Assembly (NCBI GenBank): GCA_965372015.1
Contig: CBDVAP010000133.1
Span: forward strand, 1-8,074
Source: JACZSB01 sp965372015
GTDB lineage: Bacteria > Fidelibacterota > Marinisomatia > SCGC-AAA003-L08 > TS1B11
Direction of reading: 5' to 3'
DNA length: 8,074 nucleotides
The notes under the pieces are model-generated. The model had not been told where the DNA came from. It searched no databases and saw nothing but the letters and a program-made list of their open reading frames with translations. Positions 1 to 5,847 of the stretch are shown here, in pieces. Made by a program: the position numbers and the translations under genes. Position 1 is the first letter of the stretch, and every line of letters begins with the position of its first letter.

Positions 1-182
1 GCGAACTCCACCAGGAAGGCGTCACCAATGGTCTTGATCTCTTTTCCGTTGTGCTGGGTGAAAAGGGGGCGGAGCAGTTGCCGGTGCTCCTCCAGCAGCT
101 CCAGGGCCAACGCCTCGTTTTTCTGGGACAGGGCACTGTAGCCCACCAGGTCGGTAAACATTATGGCGGCGAGTTTGCGCAT
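1..182 (-). CDS. Class III adenylate/guanylate cyclase, N-terminal fragment (cut by window edge)
   Basis: Sixty complete codons of a gene that continues beyond the left edge. The translation starts MRKLAAIMFTDLVGYSALSQ and reaches the KTIGDAFLVEF motif. It therefore carries the first metal-binding Asp (D11), the purine-contacting Lys (K50) and the second metal-binding Asp (D54) of class III nucleotide cyclases. It differs from the cyclase at 1100-3118 at only two of 60 residues (P42T and K43Q) and aligns without gaps. The ATG is preceded by GGAGT (188-192) at 6-nt spacing, a good Shine-Dalgarno site. By analogy with its paralogue the missing part probably holds the rest of the cyclase domain, one TM segment, a COG5616-like domain and TPRs, but that is inference. 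It lies 176 bp downstream of the outer-membrane protein gene, on the same strand. Confidence 0.9.
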   Translation of the reverse strand, partial: MRKLAAIMFTDLVGYSALSQKNEALALELLEEHRQLLRPLFTQHNGKEIKTIGDAFLVEF

Positions 183-219
183 GATTAACTCCGAATTATC
201 CTACAATACTATCCCGAAG

Positions 220-248
220 AAAATACAGGTACCCGAAATCATTTACAA
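220..248 (-). promoter_or_regulatory. Candidate promoter for the left cyclase gene
   Basis: On the minus strand TTGTAA (243-248) and TATTTT (220-225) are separated by exactly 17 bp. Each matches the sigma-70 consensus at four of six positions. Transcription would start near 213 and give a leader of about 30 nt with the GGAGT ribosome site in it. The surrounding 183-358 gap is otherwise empty, apart from a 5-bp hairpin (317-321 with 332-336) just after the upstream gene that lacks a U-tract. Found by eye; sigma factor preferences in this phylum are not known to me. Confidence 0.25.
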
Positions 249-358
249 GCAGTTAAAACAAGCGCTTACTGCGATGATCGTTCTCGTTGGCCTGCAGGTA
301 TAAACGCTTCCCAACCCGCACTCACTAATCGGTGCGAATCAATTGTCGATCTAGTATT

Positions 359-1018
359 CTAGAAGTTCCATTTCACAGCGATCCCGGGCTTGAAAGCCAA
401 ACCATCTACCTCAAAAAGAAAGTTCTTGGTGATCTCGACTTCCCCACCAACAGATATATTTTTTGTCATATTGTACCAAAGCTCAAGAGCGCTGAGAAAT
501 ATTACATCCTTCCCATCATCGCCATCGGCAGTCCAGATCCTCATCACATTAGCAGTTTCAATTTTGCCGTCCATCAACAGGCCGAATAAACCTGCTTGGA
601 GCTGGATATTGGCATCCATGCCGTACTGGGCGCGATAGAGCAAATCTGTGAGAAACAAAAAGGGCCCCGATACAGTAAGATAATTAAGACCAACAGTCCA
701 CACATTCCCAAAAGAACCAGTGTTGTCAAGCCCGTCGTAATACTGCACGGTGGCCATGAATCTTTCGGTCATCGGTAGTTTGATATATCGCCAGAATTCA
801 AAATAAGCCATGCTGGCGCTCTTATGCTCCTCATTGTTGAAAACGAAATCGAGGAATGTGTAAGTCGCCCCAAAATCATCTGGTTTAAACATTTGAAATC
901 TTGACCAGGAATACTGGCGATCTTCACTCAAAGCATAGTGAACCTGAAAATTCTGTATCTGTGCCGCGAGGGGAACGATACTGGATAGCATTATAACGAT
1001 AATCAGTACTCTTTTCAT
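359..1018 (-). CDS. DUF5020-like (Tsx-like) outer-membrane beta-barrel protein
   Basis: A 219-residue exported protein. It opens with a signal peptide (MKRVLIIVIMLSSIVPLAAQ) with likely cleavage after the LAA. The mature part is rich in alternating hydrophobic and polar strands with many aromatics, and ends in KWNF, the terminal aromatic expected of a BAM-inserted barrel. The start of the mature part (NFQVHYAL), the stretch MFKPDDFGATYTFLDF and the following YFEFWRYIKL resemble the DUF5020 family of Bacteroidota, which is related to the nucleoside channel Tsx; the length fits that family too. Family assignment is from memory of the pattern, not a search. Its substrate is unknown. AAGGG (1028-1032) lies 9 nt before the ATG. 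The gene follows a full adenylate cyclase gene by 81 bp on the same strand, so co-transcription is likely. Alternative: an unrelated small porin-like barrel. Confidence 0.75.
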   Translation of the reverse strand: MKRVLIIVIMLSSIVPLAAQIQNFQVHYALSEDRQYSWSRFQMFKPDDFGATYTFLDFVFNNEEHKSASMAYFEFWRYIKLPMTERFMATVQYYDGLDNTGSFGNVWTVGLNYLTVSGPFLFLTDLLYRAQYGMDANIQLQAGLFGLLMDGKIETANVMRIWTADGDDGKDVIFLSALELWYNMTKNISVGGEVEITKNFLFEVDGLAFKPGIAVKWNF

Positions 1019-1037
1019 TTTGAGATTCCCTTTTTTC

Positions 1038-1057
1038 GCAGGAATTTCTACTCCCGC
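1038..1057 (-). other. Hairpin in the leader of the outer-membrane protein gene
   Basis: Read on the minus strand, GCGGGAGTAGAAATTCCTGC can fold into an 8-bp stem, including two G-U pairs, closed by an AGAA tetraloop. It ends 5 nt before the AAGGG ribosome site. An A-run rather than a U-run follows, so it is not a terminator for the upstream cyclase. It could be an mRNA-stabilising or translation-modulating element, or chance. Confidence 0.25.
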
Positions 1058-1099
1058 AGTTGCACTCCTATAACTCCACTAGAAATGATCGGCACTCAG

Positions 1100-3118
1100 T
1101 CAGCCACCCCCTATTTTCTCCACGAGGGCCGCGAAGCGCGGGTCGTTGCGTAAAGAACGAAAGGCGATGGGTAATTCAAGCCAGGGCATCCATGCCCACC
1201 GTGCTGCAACAGCCCCATCAAGCCACCGGAACGCTTCGTCTTTATCACCCAGAGCAGTATAAATCATGGCCAGGCCCCAGTTATCCATGGGTGCTGGCTG
1301 GACGGCCAGTTCTCGGGCAATAGCCCGGGCTTTATCCGCCTGACCTGCCAGGGCATAGCTGTATCCCAAAGCCCACTTCAAGAAAGGCGCCACCTCAGCG
1401 GCCCTTGCGTGCGCCTCAATGGCTTCCTCGAACCTCCCTTCTGAACCGTGGATGCAGCCTAGAACATAGAGTCCCCAGGGGAAGTCAGGATTCAATTCAA
1501 GGGACTTGTGGGCCCATTCCAACACCGGCTCAAATTGTCCGATCCACCAGTTCTGCCACCCGGCCCATGCGGGGTAGAGCGGATTGAGCGGGTCCAATTC
1601 CATGGCACGTTTTATTTCTGCCGAAACTTCATCGTACGGTGCGAGTATCAGCAGCACCCAGGAATACTGCGCATGGGCAACTGCCAGGTTGGGATTCAGC
1701 GCCAGCACTTTCTCGAACGTCGCTTTCGCGCCAGCAACGTCCCATTCCTGATAGATGGCAATTTCAGCAAAGGATTCATGGACTTCGGCCAGGGTGCTAT
1801 CCAGCTCCAGCGCTTTGAGCGCCGCCACTCTGGCCTTGGTAAAGGCCGCAGGATCTACATCATGACCGATCAGGCTGTAGCCCAATGCCAGCCCCGCATA
1901 GGCCAGCGGTTCGGAAGGGTCAACCTCGACGGCCTGATTGAGATATGCCAGGCCTGTTTTGTACCCCTCCGCCGTGGATTTGTGCAGGTGAAACATCCCC
2001 TTGAGGTACAGTTCGTATGTTTCGGGATTAACCTGGCGCTTGTCGGCCAGTTGAATTTCTTCCCGGGGTGATAGTGTGATCTTTACTTGTTCGGCAATGG
2101 CCCGCGCCACGTCACTGTGCAGGGCCAGCACATCTTCCAGCTTGCGATCGAAGATGTCCGCCCACAGATGGCGGTCAGAGGCCCCTTCGATGAGCTGGAC
2201 GTTAAACCGCACCTGATCGCCGTCACGCAGTATGGAACCCTCTATTAATGCATGCGCCTGCAGCTCCCTGGCGATCTCCCGCAGTGATTTGTCCGACCCC
2301 TTGTACCTTAGGACTGACTGCCGGGAAATGACCGTCAGCGCCCCCAGCTTGGACAGCTCGGTAAGCAGCGCATCGTGCATCCCGTCCACGAAGTATTCCT
2401 GGTCCGGGTCATTCATCAGGTTGGCAAAGGGCAACACGGCCAGGCGGGTGATCTGCCCCGGTCTGATGACGGGCACTCGCTGGCTCGTCCACCACCAGCC
2501 CACTCCCGCCGCGATGAGGAGCACAATCACGCCTGTCTGGACCAAGCGGGCACGCAATGGCTTGCGGAGCGCCACGCGCACCAGCCGCAAGAAACCGGCT
2601 TCCTTCTCCCACGGCAGCACCAGGCGGTAGACCGTCACCGGCTTCTCGATGCCCTTCAGTTCCTTCTCGCCCAGTAGTTCCAGGGAACCGTCAATCTTGT
2701 TGCGCACCTGCTCAGCTACAGCTTCGGTGAGACAGATGCCCCCCGGCGGGGCCAGTGGCTCGATGCGCGAGGCGATGTTCACCCCGTCGCCTAGCACGTC
2801 ATCTCCTTCAAACACCACGTCCCCCACGTGCAGGCCGATGCGCACCTGGATGCGCCGCTCAGGAGTCACCACCGAGGTGTGGGCGGTCAGGGCCTTCTGA
2901 ATGTCCACGGCGCAGTGGGCCGCTTCCACCGCACTGGCGAACTCCACCAGGAAGGCGTCACCAATGGTCTTGATCTCTTTTCCGTTGTGCTTGGGGAAAA
3001 GGGGTCGGAGTAGTTGCCGGTGCTCCTCCAGCAGCTCCAGGGCCAACGCCTCGTTTTTCTGGCTCAGGGCGCTGTAGCCCACCAGGTCGGTGAACATAAT
3101 GGCGGCCAGCTTGCGCAT
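1100..3118 (-). CDS. Membrane-anchored class III adenylate cyclase with COG5616/TolB-N-like domain and TPRs
   Basis: A 672-residue protein predicted to make cAMP from ATP. The cyclase domain occupies about residues 1-168. It holds every canonical residue: metal ligands D11 (FTDLVGYS) and D54 (IGDAFLV), purine-specifying K50 and D107 (DDVLGDGVN), and N114 and R118 (VNIASR). The Lys/Asp pair points to ATP rather than GTP. A positively charged linker precedes one TM helix at about 193-211. Residues 222-352 match the COG5616/TolB-N-like module (LAVLPFANLMNDPDQEYFVDG). TPR-like helical repeats fill about 365-672, closing with the DPRFAALVEKIG tail usual for this family. Topology should put the cyclase in the cytoplasm and the COG5616-TPR part outside the inner membrane. 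The ATG follows AAGGAG at 6-nt spacing. The gene lies between the secreted T9SS protein and the outer-membrane barrel. The signal sensed is unknown. Confidence 0.93.
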   Translation of the reverse strand: MRKLAAIMFTDLVGYSALSQKNEALALELLEEHRQLLRPLFPKHNGKEIKTIGDAFLVEFASAVEAAHCAVDIQKALTAHTSVVTPERRIQVRIGLHVGDVVFEGDDVLGDGVNIASRIEPLAPPGGICLTEAVAEQVRNKIDGSLELLGEKELKGIEKPVTVYRLVLPWEKEAGFLRLVRVALRKPLRARLVQTGVIVLLIAAGVGWWWTSQRVPVIRPGQITRLAVLPFANLMNDPDQEYFVDGMHDALLTELSKLGALTVISRQSVLRYKGSDKSLREIARELQAHALIEGSILRDGDQVRFNVQLIEGASDRHLWADIFDRKLEDVLALHSDVARAIAEQVKITLSPREEIQLADKRQVNPETYELYLKGMFHLHKSTAEGYKTGLAYLNQAVEVDPSEPLAYAGLALGYSLIGHDVDPAAFTKARVAALKALELDSTLAEVHESFAEIAIYQEWDVAGAKATFEKVLALNPNLAVAHAQYSWVLLILAPYDEVSAEIKRAMELDPLNPLYPAWAGWQNWWIGQFEPVLEWAHKSLELNPDFPWGLYVLGCIHGSEGRFEEAIEAHARAAEVAPFLKWALGYSYALAGQADKARAIARELAVQPAPMDNWGLAMIYTALGDKDEAFRWLDGAVAARWAWMPWLELPIAFRSLRNDPRFAALVEKIGGG
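2937..3118 (-). repeat. Direct repeat of the cyclase 5' end (other copy at 1-182)
   Basis: These 182 bases match 1-182 without gaps and with 11 differences, about 94% identity. Nine of the 11 changes are synonymous; the two others give P42T and K43Q. Similarity stops at the start codon: the leaders upstream of the two ATGs do not align. How far it extends into the left gene is cut off by the window edge. Confidence 0.95.
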
Positions 3119-3124
3119 GGTGCA

Positions 3125-3130
3125 CTCCTT
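3125..3130 (-). promoter_or_regulatory. Strong ribosome binding site of the full cyclase gene
   Basis: AAGGAG lies 6 nt before the ATG at 3118. It is the best Shine-Dalgarno match in the window and fixes this start. Confidence 0.8.
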
Positions 3131-3161
3131 AAAATGATATTATGGAGTATTAGTCAGTTGA

Positions 3162-3190
3162 AATATGCGAAGAAACAACATGGATTGCAA
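3162..3190 (-). promoter_or_regulatory. Candidate promoter for the full cyclase gene
   Basis: On the minus strand TTGCAA (3185-3190) and CATATT (3162-3167) are 17 bp apart. Each matches the sigma-70 consensus at four of six positions. Transcription would start near 3155 and give a leader of roughly 36 nt that carries the AAGGAG site. Spacing and leader length resemble the candidate at 220-248. Confidence 0.3.
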
Positions 3191-3225
3191 GGTATATAGG
3201 ATATCAGGATTTCAGCCTCCCCGTC

Positions 3226-3277
3226 GCTGGCGGAGCCCCCTCACATCAAGGAGAGGAGCTGAGTCCGCCAGCTGGCG
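3226..3277. repeat. GC-rich inverted repeat with three copies of a 7-bp core
   Basis: The arms GCTGGCGGA (3226-3234) and TCCGCCAGC (3264-3272) are perfect reverse complements across a 29-bp purine/pyrimidine-biased loop. The right arm is also half of a perfect 12-bp palindrome, CGCCAGCTGGCG (3266-3277), so the GCTGGCG core occurs three times. It lies between the stop of the secreted-protein gene and the cyclase promoter candidate. No U-tract follows on either strand. It could be a REP-like interspersed element, a protein-binding site or a factor-dependent RNA structure. A second short hairpin (3289-3294 with 3304-3309, A/T-run in the loop) lies beside it. Confidence 0.5.
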
Positions 3278-3314
3278 TATCGAAGGGTGGCAGCCGAAAA
3301 AACGCCGCCCGGGC

Positions 3315-5636
3315 CTACTTCAATAACACGAGCTTGATGCTCCTGGCAGAGGTAGGCGTCACGATTCGGGCGATATAGATGCCGGATGGCAACTCACGTC
3401 CACCCTGAGAATTCCCGTCCCAGATGACCTGGTGGTCTCCTGGGGCCAGGTGGCGATCCACCAGCTCCACCACCTCCCGACCGAGAATATCGTAGATCAC
3501 CAGGCGGACATCCGTCGCCACGGGCAATTGAAAGGAAAGTGTCGTACTGGGATTGAAGGGATTGGGGTAGTTCTGGGATAGAGCGAACCGCCGGGGGGAG
3601 ATCTGGTCGGAAGCAACCCCGAGCGGCTGTCCGGAAACCACGAAGAGCTGCACGTCATTGGCAGCCAGCTCCACGGGGAAGGTCAGCATCCCCTGATCTG
3701 AGGTGAATTCCCCGTAGGGTAGGCTGTTCTCAAACAGGTAGACGTAGTACTTGCCCTCCGGCAGCCCGAACCGGCCAAGGCTGAGGGTGTAGGAGAACGC
3801 CTTCGCCGTCGTATCGTTGACCATGCCGACCAGTAGCCGGTCTGCCGCCATCTTTGCAGGCGAGATCAGCGTTCCCTGCTGTTCCTCCGTGGTAATGGAT
3901 TCCGGCTTGTCCAGGAAGTTCGTGGCGAAGGCCCGGAAGAAGGTGTTCCAGATCAGCATGGCCTGCTCGTGGCTATGCCCGTAGCGGACGTAGCCGTTGT
4001 ATAGCGTCCACCCGTGATTTGGCTGCCCCTTGTAGAGGAAGCTCGGATACCCGTCCGTATACTCCTGGCCGTCGATGATGTACCGGCCTATGGGGTAGAA
4101 GTAGCCGGAGTCCTGGGTGACCGCAAACGCGGCGGACTGAAAGGACGGGTCGTCGTAGTTAAACCTGAATTTCAGCGTATCCGTCGAATCCACTGCGATG
4201 GTAACCGCCCCGGAAAGACCATAATCCGTTCCATACCCGTGCTCCTCGAACAGGAACCTGGCGGACCGGCGTCCATACTCGGGCACTGGTGTTTGGGGCA
4301 GCAGCGTGGTGACCAGCACCAGGTTGCCGCCGGCCTGCACGTAGCCGTTCAACTTGGTCACCACCGAGTCGTAGTGCACCTCTCCGAAGACAAATACGAT
4401 GTCGTAGGGCGTAAGGTCGAAGTCCCGCACGGCCAGGAAGTCCTCGCTCACCGTAGCATACTCCTTGAAAAGGCCGATACGGTGGGCCCCCGCGAACCCA
4501 AGGCCAATCACCAGCACCTTCGGCTGGGGGGTAAACCAGGCCATTTGCATCAAATCTTGATTAATGGCATTCAGATCTTCGTAGTCCTGGATCGCCCACG
4601 CCTCGGTCGTCTGCCAGTAGTTCAACCCCACCGAGTCGCCCGTAAACCAGCCGATCCCTTCGGCGCCCCCCAGGTAGGAGGCCCAGGCCATCTTCTTGAA
4701 AACCAGCCGGTCCGCGGGTTCCGTCATCTCCGGGCCATGCGATATGCCCCAGAGCATCATGTGAAAGGGCGTCCCCGGGAAGATGGTCTTGTAATAGCGC
4801 GTGGTGTTATATACGTCCCAGAACCCATCCAACTCCACCGTATAGTGATCGTACATGAAGCCGTCGGCCTTCAGGAAATAGGGCTCGGCGAAAGCCCAGT
4901 CCAGGGGCCGGGCGAAAACGTTCTGGAATACCTTCAGGTTAGGCCATTCTGATTTAACGTAATCGTACACCCAGTTCAACACCCAGGTATCCTTTTCGTT
5001 AGCCCATTCGAAAAACCGCTGGTGCTCGGCCGGGGTCATCTGCCAAATGGGTTTCAGCTCGTTACCCGTCTCTTCAAAATAGTCCTGCCCATACCTGGCG
5101 AGGTCGTCCGGCAGTGGTTCTTCGAACAGGCGCCACTTATAGCCGCCCCCCGCGGGCTCCTCGTCGCCCAGCCTTACGCCCCAGACCGAATCGGGATCGA
5201 GCCAGTTGAAATGATAGTCAATGGCGGCTTTGACCGTATCCTGACAGGACTGGTAATTATAGTAAACATCCCAAATGTTGTAGTCATGCTCGTGCCAGAA
5301 CCAGAGCTGGTAAAGGATGTCGATCCCGTTGCGGGCCAGCCAGGCCACATCCTCCGGCTCGCCCCCGAAACCGGTGGGGCCCCGGGCGTAGAAGATGGAG
5401 ATCAGGTTTCTATCGGCGAGGTCTTGGTAGCCCCAGCGCTCTTTCTCCGTCGCGGCCAAGCCCGGGGCCGGGGCGCCCCCGTAAAAGGTGTCGATATACT
5501 GCACACCCTCCTGGGCCCGGGCAAAAGGGGCACTACCGAGGGAAGAATGAAAAACAAGTGTGGTGACCAGACAAACCGCCGCCACCCGAAACACCCGGCG
5601 GCGTAACGCGGAAATGAAAGCGGTAAGATTGGGCAT
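3315..5636 (-). CDS. Secreted protein, possible glycoside-hydrolase-like fold, with T9SS C-terminal sorting domain
   Basis: With the ATG at 5636 the protein has 773 residues; an ATG at 5651 would add MDRGS. I prefer 5636 because MPNL is the conserved start of the neighbouring TPR family, and AGGGGGAG (5638-5645) lies directly before it. The upstream ATG has no ribosome site. The signal peptide runs to about residue 41 (FARA|QE). Residues about 75-370 are rich in Trp, Tyr and acidic residues and look like a TIM-barrel hydrolase (LWFWHEHDYN, VRLGDEEPAG near 155-162, GAEGIGWFTGD). Residues about 372-470 (PYDIVFVFGEVHYDS, AGGNLVLVTTL) resemble the amidotransferase-like middle domain of GH42 beta-galactosidases. 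A beta-sandwich follows at about 585-670. Residues 680-773 are a type A sorting domain (FALSQNYPNPFNPST, SGIYIARI). The sorting domain is certain; the catalytic family is not recognised, and the barrel and any catalytic Glu are inference. Export through the outer membrane by T9SS is expected. Confidence 0.85.
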   Translation of the reverse strand: MPNLTAFISALRRRVFRVAAVCLVTTLVFHSSLGSAPFARAQEGVQYIDTFYGGAPAPGLAATEKERWGYQDLADRNLISIFYARGPTGFGGEPEDVAWLARNGIDILYQLWFWHEHDYNIWDVYYNYQSCQDTVKAAIDYHFNWLDPDSVWGVRLGDEEPAGGGYKWRLFEEPLPDDLARYGQDYFEETGNELKPIWQMTPAEHQRFFEWANEKDTWVLNWVYDYVKSEWPNLKVFQNVFARPLDWAFAEPYFLKADGFMYDHYTVELDGFWDVYNTTRYYKTIFPGTPFHMMLWGISHGPEMTEPADRLVFKKMAWASYLGGAEGIGWFTGDSVGLNYWQTTEAWAIQDYEDLNAINQDLMQMAWFTPQPKVLVIGLGFAGAHRIGLFKEYATVSEDFLAVRDFDLTPYDIVFVFGEVHYDSVVTKLNGYVQAGGNLVLVTTLLPQTPVPEYGRRSARFLFEEHGYGTDYGLSGAVTIAVDSTDTLKFRFNYDDPSFQSAAFAVTQDSGYFYPIGRYIIDGQEYTDGYPSFLYKGQPNHGWTLYNGYVRYGHSHEQAMLIWNTFFRAFATNFLDKPESITTEEQQGTLISPAKMAADRLLVGMVNDTTAKAFSYTLSLGRFGLPEGKYYVYLFENSLPYGEFTSDQGMLTFPVELAANDVQLFVVSGQPLGVASDQISPRRFALSQNYPNPFNPSTTLSFQLPVATDVRLVIYDILGREVVELVDRHLAPGDHQVIWDGNSQGGRELPSGIYIARIVTPTSARSIKLVLLK

Positions 5637-5678
5637 GCTCCCCCTATCCATCTGTATGGTTAGAAACGCTTAGGCCGG

Positions 5679-5707
5679 AATATCGAACCGGCTCAGGGTA
5701 AATGCAA
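5679..5707 (-). promoter_or_regulatory. Candidate promoter for the secreted-protein gene, with an inverted repeat over the -10
   Basis: On the minus strand TTGCAT (5702-5707) and GATATT (5679-5684) are 17 bp apart. The -35 matches only three of six consensus positions and the -10 four. The inverted repeat GCCGG (5674-5678) with CCGGC (5688-5692) encloses the -10 and could be an operator. The leader to the ATG at 5636 would be about 36 nt. The rest of the gap up to 5847 holds GC-rich sequence without a recognisable gene or terminator. Confidence 0.25.
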
Positions 5708-5847
5708 TCTAAAATTCCTCCGGGGTTGGAAAAGGGTGATCAATACGTAGAAACAGCGGCGGCCGACCGCGCACTCTTGCCGGGCCTCCCCGTGCCGGTT
5801 ACAGCCTGGCGAGTTTGGAGGGAGATTCAGCCATCAGCCACCCCCGC

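Noticed and set aside
3289..3309. Hairpin after the secreted-protein gene as an intrinsic terminator
   Set aside because: The 6-bp stem holds its T-run in the loop rather than after the stem, so it lacks the form of a Rho-independent terminator.
4014..4952. Plus-strand open frame of 312 codons
   Set aside because: It lies wholly antisense inside the secreted-protein gene, whose minus-strand frame has a signal peptide and a recognisable sorting domain. The plus-strand product shows no motif; it is a shadow of GC-biased codon use.
5022..5606. Plus-strand open frame of 194 codons, and similar ones at 1508-2071 and 6964-7305
   Set aside because: All are antisense to well-supported genes and show no family features or start signals.
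5550..5636. RRRVFRV in the secreted protein as a Tat export motif
   Set aside because: Only RRxF of the consensus is met. The same residues occur in the neighbouring TPR membrane protein as a positive flank to a TM helix, so a shared origin explains them better. Sec export is expected for T9SS cargo.
3119..5847. Two intergenic gaps of equal length (3119-3314 and 5652-5847, each 196 bp if the upstream ATG at 5651 is used) as copies of one element
   Set aside because: The two sequences do not align; they share only a 10-mer (GCCTCCCCGT) at different distances from the genes. Equal length appears to be chance, and depends on the less likely start.
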